In this document: one piece after another, positions 16,913-24,470 of the stretch
Layout: every line of letters starts with the position of its first letter
How positions within the stretch are numbered: the first letter of the stretch is position 1
Assembly (NCBI RefSeq): GCF_001428805.1
Contig: NZ_LMIS01000001.1
Coordinates: forward strand, 3,327,908 to 3,391,907
Direction: 5' to 3'
DNA from: Aeromicrobium sp. Root236
Lineage (GTDB): Bacteria > Actinomycetota > Actinomycetes > Propionibacteriales > Nocardioidaceae
Length of the DNA: 64,000 bases
Made by a program: the position numbers and the translations under genes
The notes under the pieces: generated by a model
The model's input: only the letters and a program-made list of their open reading frames with translations
What the model was told of the DNA's origin: nothing
Databases searched by the model: none

Positions 16913-17809
16913 ATGCCGTTCGTCATGGTGGTACTGGGCGTGGCTCTCATCGGTGGATCGCTGGTGGCACTCACTCTCGCCTTGGGCATGTGGGGTCAAT
17001 CGAACAAGGCGGTCCGCGCGCGCTTGGTGGCCGCCGGTCCGAAGCCTGTGAGCGAAGGCGATGAACCGGTCATCCGGGTTCAGGGAAAGAGCTCCTCGAT
17101 CTTCCGATTCCTGACAACTGGTGCGTCGTTGGCCAAGATCGAACGGAACGTGCTCCTGGCCGGACGGCCCGATGGATGGACCGCGCGAACCGTGGTCACG
17201 CTCAAGCTGGTCTTGTGCGTGGTGGCCGTGTTCATGCTCTTCATCCTGGTGACCAGCAAGCCGTCGTTGCTCAATTGGGGACTAGGGGGTCTGGGCATCT
17301 TCGTCGCGTACGTGTCACCGGACGTCATCATCCAGAAGCGCGCCGAAGCTCGCCAGGCCATGATCCAGCAGGAGCTGCCCGACGTGCTCGACCAGGTGTC
17401 GATCTCGATCGAGTCGGGGTTGGGATTCGAAGCCGCATTCGCCCACATCGGGGAACGTCGGACGGGCCCCCTCGCCGACGAGATCGTGCGCACGGTTCAG
17501 GACATGCGACTGGGCATGAGTCGGCGCGACGCGTATCAAGCGCTCGCCGCTCGCACTGACGTCGAAGACCTTCGGCGGTTCGTCAAGAGCATCGTCCAGG
17601 CCGAGCAGTACGGCGTGTCCATCTCGTCAGTCGTGAAGACGCAGGCGAGCGAGATCCGATTCCGCCGCCGCAAGCGTGCCGAGGCGACGGCTCAGAAGGT
17701 CCCGGTGAAGATCATCTTCCCGTTGCTGGTGTGCATCCTGCCCGTTCTGTTCATCGTGATCCTGACCCCCGCCATCGTCAGCATCGCCGACAACGTGGGA
17801 TCCAAGTAG
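16913..17809 (+). CDS. tadC: TadC-like inner-membrane platform protein
   Basis: 298 residues, one base after tadB. It has N-terminal and central membrane segments, a type II secretion F domain (QQELPDVLDQVSISIESGLG, then VKSIVQAEQYGVSISSVV) and two C-terminal helices (KIIFPLLVCILPVLFIVIL). It pairs with TadB. This is the last gene of the Tad locus: the next gene has its own promoter and a different function. Confidence 0.93.
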   Translation: MPFVMVVLGVALIGGSLVALTLALGMWGQSNKAVRARLVAAGPKPVSEGDEPVIRVQGKSSSIFRFLTTGASLAKIERNVLLAGRPDGWTARTVVTLKLVLCVVAVFMLFILVTSKPSLLNWGLGGLGIFVAYVSPDVIIQKRAEARQAMIQQELPDVLDQVSISIESGLGFEAAFAHIGERRTGPLADEIVRTVQDMRLGMSRRDAYQALAARTDVEDLRRFVKSIVQAEQYGVSISSVVKTQASEIRFRRRKRAEATAQKVPVKIIFPLLVCILPVLFIVILTPAIVSIADNVGSK

Positions 17810-17814
17810 GACCA

Positions 17815-17852
17815 TTGCGCACCGACTTTACATTTGCTACCTTCTTGTAAAG
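17815..17852 (+). promoter_or_regulatory. alkB promoter overlapped by a perfect inverted repeat
   Basis: CTTTACA (17826-17832) and TGTAAAG (17846-17852) form a perfect 7-bp inverted repeat with a 13-bp spacer. A promoter can be read through it: TTGCGC at 17815-17820, a 17-bp gap, then TACCTT at 17838-17843 with an extended-10 TG at 17835-17836. A repressor bound here would block polymerase. The TetR-family gene at the end of the same operon is the natural candidate (inference). Confidence 0.6.
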
Positions 17853-17883
17853 CGCCTCTCCCAAGGCGTACGAGGAGGAATGC

Positions 17884-19101
17884 ATGACGATCCAGGCAAC
17901 CGTCGACGGCCAGCTCATCCAGTGGCGCGACAAGAAGCGCTACCTGTGGATCATGGGCGCGATCATCCCGTTGATCCCGCTGATGATGTGGGGTCTCTAC
18001 GCGTGGACCGGCGCGACGATCGTGTGGTTCTTCGGCCCGTTCTTCGTGTTCGTGCTGATCCCGCTGTTCGACCTCCTGGCCGGACTCGATCCCAACAACC
18101 CGCCTGACGAGCTGATCGAGGCGCTGGAGGAGGACCGCTACTACCGCTGGGTGACCTACGCGTTCATCCCGGTGCAGATCGCGGGCCTGATCTGGGGCGC
18201 CTACCTGCTCGGCGGCGGGACGTTGCCGGGCATCGACGACCCGCTGACCGTGGTGCAGAAGATCGGCCTGGCACTCGGCCTCGGCATGGTCGCCGGTATC
18301 GGGATCAACACCGCGCACGAGCTCGGCCACAAGAAGGAGGAGCACGAGCGCTGGTTCGCCCGGGTCGCGCTCGCGCAGACGTTCTACGGCCACTTCTTCA
18401 TCGAGCACAACCGCGGCCACCACGTACGCGTCGCCACCCCGGAGGACCCCGCGAGCGGTCGCCTCGGCGAGACCGTCTGGGAGTTCATGCCGCGCACGAT
18501 CATGGGCAGCCTGAGGAGTGCCTGGGGCCTGGAGAAGAAGCGATTCGCGCGCCAGAAGAAGACGCACTGGTCGATCAAGAACGACCTGTTCAACGCCTGG
18601 ATGTTCTCCGTCGTCCTGTGGGGCGGGCTGACGATCGCGTTCGGCTGGGAGATCCTGCCCTACCTCGTGATCCAGGCAGCCGCCGGCATCTGGCTGCTGG
18701 AGTCGGTCAACTACCTCGAGCACTACGGCATGAAGCGGGCCAAGCTCGAATCCGGCCGCTACGAGCGGGTCAACCCGAGCCACAGCTGGAACTCCAACAA
18801 CATCGGCACCAACGTGCTGCTCTATCACCTGCAGCGGCACAGCGATCACCACGCCAACCCGACCCGCCGCTACCAGGCGCTGCGCGACTTCAAGGAGGCG
18901 CCGGTCCTGCCCACGGGCTATGCGGGCATGATCGTGCTGACCTGGATCCCGCAGGTGTGGCGCAAGGTCATGGACCAGCGGGTGCTCGGTCACTACGACG
19001 GCGACATCGGCCGTGCCAACCTGCACCCGCGCACCGCTGAGGCGTACGTGCGGAGGTACGGCGTCGGCACGAGCAAGGACGAAGAGGCTGCGGCGGCATG
19101 A
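17884..19101 (+). CDS. alkB: Alkane 1-monooxygenase
   Basis: 405 residues, the usual length for integral-membrane non-haem di-iron alkane hydroxylases. The histidine boxes are all present: HELGHKKEEHE starting at about residue 145, NRGHHVRVATPEDPASGR at about 178, and LQRHSDHHANPTRRY at about 318, plus the NYLEHYG box. Six membrane helices are expected. It hydroxylates the terminal carbon of medium-chain n-alkanes using electrons from rubredoxin. GAGGAGG precedes the ATG. The following genes supply the electron chain. Chain-length range cannot be read from sequence. Confidence 0.97.
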   Translation: MTIQATVDGQLIQWRDKKRYLWIMGAIIPLIPLMMWGLYAWTGATIVWFFGPFFVFVLIPLFDLLAGLDPNNPPDELIEALEEDRYYRWVTYAFIPVQIAGLIWGAYLLGGGTLPGIDDPLTVVQKIGLALGLGMVAGIGINTAHELGHKKEEHERWFARVALAQTFYGHFFIEHNRGHHVRVATPEDPASGRLGETVWEFMPRTIMGSLRSAWGLEKKRFARQKKTHWSIKNDLFNAWMFSVVLWGGLTIAFGWEILPYLVIQAAAGIWLLESVNYLEHYGMKRAKLESGRYERVNPSHSWNSNNIGTNVLLYHLQRHSDHHANPTRRYQALRDFKEAPVLPTGYAGMIVLTWIPQVWRKVMDQRVLGHYDGDIGRANLHPRTAEAYVRRYGVGTSKDEEAAAA

Positions 19102-19388
19102 GCCAGTTCATCTGCCCCAACTGCGAGTACGTCTATGACGAGGAGCAGGGCAACCCGAGGGAGGGCTGGCCGGCCGGCACGCCGTTCGCCGATATCGACC
19201 CTGACTGGACGTGCCCGGACTGCGGCGTACGCGAGCAGGTCGACTTCCTGCCCATCGAGGAGTTCGAGCACAACGACCAGGACGGCAACATCATCGCCGC
19301 CGAGACCCGAGCCCAGGTGCAGCGCAGGTCCGCCGAGCGGCAGGACGAGGCGAACGCAGACGTGACGACCGAAGGAGACGACGCATGA
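19098..19388 (+). CDS. rubA1: Rubredoxin, AlkG1-type with C-terminal extension
   Basis: 96 residues. Iron ligands are in CPNC near residue 6 and CPDCG near residue 37, around the rubredoxin core [17 protein letters not shown]. An Arg (VREQVDF) follows the second cysteine pair, as described for AlkG1-type rubredoxins, which generally do not serve AlkB. An acidic tail of about 40 residues is unlike the standard 55-residue form. Overlaps alkB and rubA2 by 4 nt each. Confidence 0.93.
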   Translation: MSQFICPNCEYVYDEEQGNPREGWPAGTPFADIDPDWTCPDCGVREQVDFLPIEEFEHNDQDGNIIAAETRAQVQRRSAERQDEANADVTTEGDDA

Positions 19389-19552
19389 AGCGTTGGGAGT
19401 GCCAGCAGTGCGGCTTCATCTACGACGAGGCCGAGGGCTGGCCCGAGGAGGACATCCCGCCGGGCACCAAGTGGGAGGACATCCCCGACGACTGGACGTG
19501 CCCCGACTGCGGCGCCGCCAAGGCCGACTTCACGATGCTCGAGCTGGTCTGA
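19385..19552 (+). CDS. rubA2: Rubredoxin, AlkG2-type
   Basis: 55 residues, standard size. The ligands are [15 protein letters not shown] and [14 protein letters not shown]; the last block lacks the extra Arg of the preceding protein and matches rubredoxins that pass electrons to AlkB. The ATG at 19385 lies in the 3' end of rubA1. It is the likely direct donor to the monooxygenase, reduced by the product of the next gene. Confidence 0.95.
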   Translation: MKRWECQQCGFIYDEAEGWPEEDIPPGTKWEDIPDDWTCPDCGAAKADFTMLELV

Positions 19553-20731
19553 ATGACGCACCGCACGGTCATCGTCGGCGCCGGCATCGCCGGGGTCAGC
19601 GCCGCCGCGGCGATGAGGCGCAGCGGCTACGACGGTGACATCGACCTGCTGGGCGCCGAGCCCGAGCTGCCCTATCGCCGGCCGCCGGTGTCCAAGGAGA
19701 TCGTGCGCGGCGAGAAGACGCCCGACGAGATCCGCATCAAGAAGCCCGAGTGGTACGAGCAGCAGTCGGTCAACCTGCGCACCGGGGTCACGGTCGAGTC
19801 GCTCGACGTCGACGCGCACGTCGTCCGGCTCTCCGACGGCGAGGAGGTCGGCTACGACCAGCTGCTGCTCGCGACCGGCGGGCGCGCCCGCAACCCATGG
19901 TCGGCATCCGGCATCCGTACGCTCCGCAGCCTCGCCGACGCGCCCGGCCTGCAGTCCGAGCTGGCACCGGGGCACCACCTGATCGTCGTGGGTGCCGGGC
20001 TCATCGGCTCCGAGATCGCCGCGAGCGCGCGTACGACCGGATGCGACGTCACGCTGCTGGAGACCGCGGCGCTGCCGCTCCCGCGCCTGCTGCCGCCCGA
20101 GCTGGGCGAGCTCTACGTCGACCTGCACAAGAGCGAGGGCACCGACCTGCACACCGGTGTCGAGGTCGCATCGATCGTCGACGAGGGTGACCGGACGGTC
20201 GTACGTGCCATCGACGGGCGTACGTGGTCGGCGCCGGTCGTCGTGGTCGCTGTCGGCATGCAGCCCAACGTCGAGCTCGCCGAGGCGGCCGGCATCGAGG
20301 TCGCCGACGGCATCGTCGTCGACGCGTTCGGCCGTACGTCGGCTCCCGACGTGTTCGCGGCCGGCGACGTCGCCAACCAGCCCAACGGCGTGCTCGGTGG
20401 CCGGCACCGCGTCGAGCACTGGCAGGGCGCGCAGAACCACGGGAGTGCGGTCGGCAAGGTCATGGCGGGCGCTGAGGAGCCGTTCGTCGAGGTGCCGTGG
20501 TGCTGGTCGGACCAGTACGGCCACAACCTCCAGGTGACGGGGTGGCCAGAGACGTCGCACGAGCTCGTGATCCAGGGCTCGCTCGACGAGCGGGACTTCA
20601 TCGCCTACCTGTTGGACGACGGTGTCGTACGCGGTGCGGTCGGCATCGGCCGGCCACGCGACATCCGGGCGGCCGGCACGTGGATCGCCGCAGGTCAGCG
20701 GCTCGAGGACGCGCTGGAGGGCGGGGCATGA
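19553..20731 (+). CDS. rubB: Rubredoxin-NAD(+) reductase (FAD)
   Basis: 392 residues. An FAD-binding Rossmann motif is at the N-terminus (VIVGAGIAGVSAAAA), an NAD-binding one at about 143 (IVVGAGLIGSEIA), and the second FAD contact is TSAPDVFAAGDVA at about residue 263. This is the ferredoxin/rubredoxin reductase family. It starts directly after the rubA2 stop and closes the electron chain NADH - RubB - RubA2 - AlkB. Its stop overlaps the next start as ATGA. Confidence 0.93.
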   Translation: MTHRTVIVGAGIAGVSAAAAMRRSGYDGDIDLLGAEPELPYRRPPVSKEIVRGEKTPDEIRIKKPEWYEQQSVNLRTGVTVESLDVDAHVVRLSDGEEVGYDQLLLATGGRARNPWSASGIRTLRSLADAPGLQSELAPGHHLIVVGAGLIGSEIAASARTTGCDVTLLETAALPLPRLLPPELGELYVDLHKSEGTDLHTGVEVASIVDEGDRTVVRAIDGRTWSAPVVVVAVGMQPNVELAEAAGIEVADGIVVDAFGRTSAPDVFAAGDVANQPNGVLGGRHRVEHWQGAQNHGSAVGKVMAGAEEPFVEVPWCWSDQYGHNLQVTGWPETSHELVIQGSLDERDFIAYLLDDGVVRGAVGIGRPRDIRAAGTWIAAGQRLEDALEGGA

Positions 20732-21324
20732 CGAGCACCGCCGTCGCCCCGGTCCGCGAGCGACTCCTCGACGCAGCCCAGGCCATGATCGAGGACACCG
20801 GCTGGTCGAGCGTCACGATGGCACGCGTCGCCGAGAGAGCCGGAGTGAGTCGGCAGACCGTCTACAACGAGTTCAGCAACAAGCACGGGCTCGCCGAGCA
20901 GCTGGCGATGCGTGAGCTGGCGCGTTTCCTCGACGTCGTCCGCGAACGGATGGCTGGGGAGACGACCCTCGTCGAGGGCATCCGCGCTGCCTGTGAAGGT
21001 GCGCTGCTGATGGGGGAGCAGAGCCTGCTCGTCCGCACGATCGTCACCTCGCTGCCCGAGGAGCAGGACGCGGACTTCCTGCAGATCCTGACGACGGAGT
21101 CCGGCGAGATCGTGGAGGCCGCTGTCGCGGTGGTCAAGCAGTGCGTCGTCGAGCTCTACCCGCCGTCGCCGCTGACCGACGCCGAGCTGGAGGTCGCCGT
21201 CGAGGTCGTCGTACGCCTCGTGCTGTCGGCAATCACCCGTCCGTCGAAGCCGGCCCACGAGGCCGCCGCCGAGATCGCCTGGATCACCGGCCTGGCGCTG
21301 AAGGGCGCCGAGTCAGTCGACTGA
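20728..21324 (+). CDS. TetR family regulator of the alkane operon (AlkU-like)
   Basis: 198 residues. The N-terminal helix-turn-helix reads MIEDTGWSSVTMARVAERAG followed by VSRQTVYNEFSNKHGLAEQL, typical TetR. The C-terminal ligand domain is helical. The ATG at 20728 is chosen because it overlaps the rubB stop; a longer frame upstream lies within rubB. The order alkB-rubA1-rubA2-rubB-tetR is known from Rhodococcus and relatives. The protein probably represses through the inverted repeat at 17826-17852. A partial copy of this gene lies at 22559-22672. The 3' end overlaps the convergent HTTM gene by 12 nt. Confidence 0.92.
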   Translation: MTSTAVAPVRERLLDAAQAMIEDTGWSSVTMARVAERAGVSRQTVYNEFSNKHGLAEQLAMRELARFLDVVRERMAGETTLVEGIRAACEGALLMGEQSLLVRTIVTSLPEEQDADFLQILTTESGEIVEAAVAVVKQCVVELYPPSPLTDAELEVAVEVVVRLVLSAITRPSKPAHEAAAEIAWITGLALKGAESVD

Positions 21325-22137
21325 GGAGTTGGGCTCCGCACGGAGCGCCGGCCGCAGACGTGGTTCCCCCATCGGGAATCGCTCGGGCAGGGGTCGGCTC
21401 AGGACCATGGGGTAGAGCCCGACACAGAGCAGGCCGAACGATGACAGGACGACCGGGTCGCCGAGCAGCGCGATGATCGAGATGTGCAACGCGACGCCCA
21501 CCATGACAGCCAGCAAGCGGGTGCGTCTGAACCAGAGGCCGAGGCCGAGGAAGATCTCGGTGCCCACGGTCAGGCCGGCGATGAGGTGGTAGAAGGCACC
21601 GTCCAGGTGGATCACCATTTGATCTCGCAACACGTCCCCCGAGAGGAAGACACCGTTGATCTTGCTGATGCCGGCGAAGAGGTAGAGCGACGAGATGGCG
21701 CCGATCATCAGCACTTGCGGTCCCAAGGGAACCGAGGGACGGCGGCCTTGGTAACGAGCCCGCAGTGACCACGCGGCATCCGACTGCGCGAAAACCAGAT
21801 GACAGCACAAGAGGAAGAGCAGGATCCGGTGGCTGCTGTACAGCTGCTGGTCGGACAGGACCATCACGACCTGTAGCGCCGCGATCAACGCAGCACACCA
21901 CTTGGCACAGCAGCCGATGGCGAGGAAGACCCCCGCAAGCATGCCGATGAAGAGCATCGCCCTCAGGGGAAGCTCGGAGGGGCCTGGCCACCAGCTGACG
22001 ACAGGAACCGCCAGTCGGCCGTCGACGATCGTGATGAGGAAGGTATTGCCTTCGACCGCAAGCGAGATGGCAGCGATCCCGATGCAGATCCGCGCGAACG
22101 CGACGGGTCTGGGATCCACTCTCAGTTCCTGTCGCAT
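21313..22137 (-). CDS. HTTM-type polytopic membrane protein
   Basis: 274 residues with about seven or eight hydrophobic segments. DQQLYSSHRILLFLLCCHLVF and LYLFAGISKINGVFLSGDVL resemble the HTTM domain shared with vitamin K-dependent gamma-carboxylase (the SKIN Lys aligns with the region of its catalytic Lys). Bacterial HTTM proteins are mostly uncharacterised. The ATG at 22137 lies within the upstream partner gene (16-nt overlap). Base use is less GC-biased than in neighbours, and the pair sits beside a broken tetR duplicate, so it may be acquired. Confidence 0.75.
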   Translation of the reverse strand: MRQELRVDPRPVAFARICIGIAAISLAVEGNTFLITIVDGRLAVPVVSWWPGPSELPLRAMLFIGMLAGVFLAIGCCAKWCAALIAALQVVMVLSDQQLYSSHRILLFLLCCHLVFAQSDAAWSLRARYQGRRPSVPLGPQVLMIGAISSLYLFAGISKINGVFLSGDVLRDQMVIHLDGAFYHLIAGLTVGTEIFLGLGLWFRRTRLLAVMVGVALHISIIALLGDPVVLSSFGLLCVGLYPMVLSRPLPERFPMGEPRLRPALRAEPNSSVD

Positions 22138-22514
22138 GTGAACCTCGCCGTCCTCGTGCCGCGCGAGTTGACTTGGCTCACGACCACCTTGGCTGCACGC
22201 GGCAGGGTGTGGCACACGTAGTCCTGGTGCAGCTTGGAGATCCAGTCGATCTCGGTTCGGCCGTTCGCCACCAGATCGTCGAAGTCGATGGACGTGCGAT
22301 GGCCCGAGGAATCGATGACGTAGGCGTGAACATCCCCTTGGCCGGAGTACATCTGGAAGCCGAACCTTGACGGTGCCGGACTGGCGACGAGGACGACCAG
22401 CGGGATCAAGAACTGCAGCACGAAGACGCCGACAAGCAGCCCCCGTCGGAGCGTTGCGGTTCGACCCGGCCTGCTGTGGTCGGCATCCGTCAGACCTGAC
22501 CTGGTCTCCCTCAT
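22122..22514 (-). CDS. Small membrane-anchored partner of the HTTM protein
   Basis: 130 residues: about 22 cytoplasmic residues, one membrane helix at about 25-47, then an external domain of about 80 residues with FGFQMYSGQGDVHAYVIDSSG and two Cys (YVCHTL and FTCDRN). Small proteins of this shape often precede HTTM genes, and the shared 16-nt overlap indicates coupled translation. The function is unknown; a complex with the HTTM protein is likely. Confidence 0.65.
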   Translation of the reverse strand: MRETRSGLTDADHSRPGRTATLRRGLLVGVFVLQFLIPLVVLVASPAPSRFGFQMYSGQGDVHAYVIDSSGHRTSIDFDDLVANGRTEIDWISKLHQDYVCHTLPRAAKVVVSQVNSRGTRTARFTCDRN

Positions 22515-22558
22515 GGGCTGAGGCTACGCCCGAGGATGACGTCCCGTTCATGCTTTGA

Positions 22559-22672
22559 CTGGCCCGGTTTCTCGACGTCGTGCGGGAGCGCATGGCCGCG
22601 GGGACGGCCCCTGTCGAGGGGATCCGCGCCGCCTGCGAAGGCGCGTTGCTGATGGGGACCGAGTCACCCTGA
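22559..22672 (+). pseudogene. Internal fragment of a second tetR gene
   Basis: 38 codons in frame from CTG at 22559 to TGA at 22670-22672 read LARFLDVVRERMA, then VEGIRAACEGALLMG, nearly identical to residues 64-99 of the TetR protein at 20728-21324, with many silent differences in the DNA. Neither the DNA-binding start nor the C-terminal half is present. The rest of the 306-base stretch 22515-22820 holds a small GC hairpin (CCGCG CTTC CGCGG) and the ribosome-binding site of the next gene, and nothing else recognised. Confidence 0.88.
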
Positions 22673-22820
22673 GCGGTGGATTCTCGACCTTCCGCCGCAA
22701 CCGCGCTTCCGCGGTGTCACACCTGACGATTCGCGATTTGGCCGCGGGCGAAACGCTGCTCTGCCATGCTGGCCGTTCCAGTCAGGCTGTTGCTGCCGGC
22801 GTCACGCGAAGGAGAACCCG

Positions 22821-23288
22821 ATGAACGTACCTGTGGCCTTGGCGAGCGTCGTGCTGCTTGCCGGCACCCTGACTGCGTGCGGCGGAGGTGATGGTGGTGG
22901 CAGCGGCGGAAGCGGTGACTACTGCAAGGAGCTCAAGCGTTCGACGTCGGCGTTGAGCGGTGTCGGCGCGGCACCCGGCACCGACTGGGCCGAGAACTTC
23001 AAGGACATCCACGACCTCGCCGACAAGGCACCGGACGAGATCGCCGGCGACTGGAAGACGGTCGACCAGGCGTTCACGCAGCTTGAGAAGGGTCTCAAGG
23101 ACGCCGGGCTCAAGCCCTCGGACATGACCAAGATCGGCTCGGGCGACACGAGTGGTCTCGATCCGGACGCGATGGAGAAGATCGTCAAGGAGTTCATGAA
23201 GATCGGCTCCGAGAAGGTGTCTAACGCGTTCGAAGCAGTCGCCAAGCACGCCAAGGACGAGTGCAAGGTCGACCTCGACGTGGGCTGA
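22821..23288 (+). CDS. Putative lipoprotein
   Basis: 155 residues with a signal peptide ending in the lipobox LTAC (Cys20) followed by a Gly/Ser linker. The mature part is helical and Lys/Asp/Glu-rich, with one further Cys pair (YCKEL and DECKV). AAGGAGAA precedes the ATG. No domain is recognised; similar small helical lipoproteins are common in actinobacteria. It is convergent with the DUF2149 gene, 7 nt away. Confidence 0.75.
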   Translation: MNVPVALASVVLLAGTLTACGGGDGGGSGGSGDYCKELKRSTSALSGVGAAPGTDWAENFKDIHDLADKAPDEIAGDWKTVDQAFTQLEKGLKDAGLKPSDMTKIGSGDTSGLDPDAMEKIVKEFMKIGSEKVSNAFEAVAKHAKDECKVDLDVG

Positions 23289-23295
23289 GTCCCAG

Positions 23296-23733
23296 CTACG
23301 GCGAAGGCGTCGTCGGCAAGCTCGGCGTGGTCGGGAAGCTGGGCGTCGGGGTGCTCGGTGTCGGGACGGTCGGCGTCACGTCGGACGGCGTGGGCGTCGG
23401 AGTGTCGCCGCCTGCCGCATCCTGCGTGACGTAGACGAGGCGGCCGTCCGCCAGGCGGTAGACCGTGCCGACCGGCGTGCCGCGGCCGACGGTCTTGGTG
23501 CCGTTGGGCGGCACGTCCTTGACCTCTTCACCCGGCTTGGTCGTGACCTCCCCGAGGGCGGGCTTGACGAGTCCCTTGTCGCTGACCGCACCTTCGAGGC
23601 CGAGCGACGACAGAGCAGCGAGCAGGAACGCGACGGCGAGGACGATGCCGATGTCGAACATGTTGACCAGGCCGTCGAGCGGGTCACCGGCGTTGTCGCG
23701 CGAGATGCGCGCCCGCGGCGTCACGTGGATCAT
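23296..23733 (-). CDS. DUF2149 membrane protein (ExbD-like position)
   Basis: 145 residues: a cytoplasmic start (DNAGDPLDGLVNMFD), one membrane helix at about 25-45, a conserved external segment ending in VGRGTPVGTVYRLADGRLVYV, then a Thr/Pro repeat tail (PTPTPSDVTPT and similar). DUF2149 proteins are typically found next to MotA/TolQ/ExbB proteins, as here. By size and single N-terminal helix it occupies the place of ExbD/TolR. The start at 23733 overlaps the upstream stop as ATGA; a longer frame upstream lies inside the channel gene. Confidence 0.82.
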   Translation of the reverse strand: MIHVTPRARISRDNAGDPLDGLVNMFDIGIVLAVAFLLAALSSLGLEGAVSDKGLVKPALGEVTTKPGEEVKDVPPNGTKTVGRGTPVGTVYRLADGRLVYVTQDAAGGDTPTPTPSDVTPTVPTPSTPTPSFPTTPSLPTTPSP

Positions 23734-24470
23734 GACGTCGTCTCCGACAGCGGCGGCAGGTCGGCCTTGGGCGTGAGCGGCGCGGGGTCGCGCAGCGTCG
23801 CCGTCGGCGCCGGTCTGGTCGGCACCGGGGTCACGGCCGAGGCACCGGTGCCGTCGTCCGTCAGCACGGCGGCGATGTACTCCAGGTCGGAGAAGTCCTG
23901 GCCGTAGAGGCGTTCGCGTACGAGCGACAGCCCGAGCGCCAGCACGCCGATCAGGATGCCGAGCACCGTGATCGAGAACGCGAGCCGCAGGTTGTCGGTC
24001 AGCGCGTCGACGTCGCCGCGGGCGAGTCCGTCGAGGGCGGGTGCCAGCGGGATCAACGTGCCCATCAGGCCGAGGGCCGGGCCCACACGGACCAGCAGGC
24101 GCGTGCGGGACAGACGGCCCTGGCGGGAGAAGTCGAAGTCGGCGAGCTCTTTGGCGATGCGGGTGTCGGCGCCCGGCTTGCCGACCTCCTTGACGATGAC
24201 GCTGAACGCGGCGCCCACGGCACTGCTCCACGCGACGGTCTGCAGGAGCGCAGACGCCTCGGTCGTACGGCCGGCGTCGACGGCTTCGCGGGCCGATGCG
24301 CCCGAGCGGGACAGGGCGGAGAACGTACGGCGGCGGCGCTTGACGAGCTCGACGATGAACATCCCCGTCTCGACGAGCACCGCGGCCAGGGCCAGGAGGG
24401 CCAGGATCACCACCGGCAGCTCCAGCGACTCCGCCACGTGGAAGATGATGTCGTAGATACCGTCGCTCAT
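23730..24470 (-). CDS. MotA/TolQ/ExbB proton-channel family protein
   Basis: 246 residues. A first membrane helix at about 18-40 (VVILALLALAAVLVETGMFIVELV), a long cytoplasmic helical region, then two membrane helices with the family signature VGPALGLMGTLIPLAPALDGLA at about 135-155 and AFSITVLGILIGVLALGLSLV. In this family an ExbB/TolQ/MotA pentamer drives a partner with the proton motive force. The ATG at 24470 overlaps the PKD gene stop. The partner is presumably DUF2149, whose gene overlaps the 3' end. Confidence 0.87.
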   Translation of the reverse strand: MSDGIYDIIFHVAESLELPVVILALLALAAVLVETGMFIVELVKRRRRTFSALSRSGASAREAVDAGRTTEASALLQTVAWSSAVGAAFSVIVKEVGKPGADTRIAKELADFDFSRQGRLSRTRLLVRVGPALGLMGTLIPLAPALDGLARGDVDALTDNLRLAFSITVLGILIGVLALGLSLVRERLYGQDFSDLEYIAAVLTDDGTGASAVTPVPTRPAPTATLRDPAPLTPKADLPPLSETTS

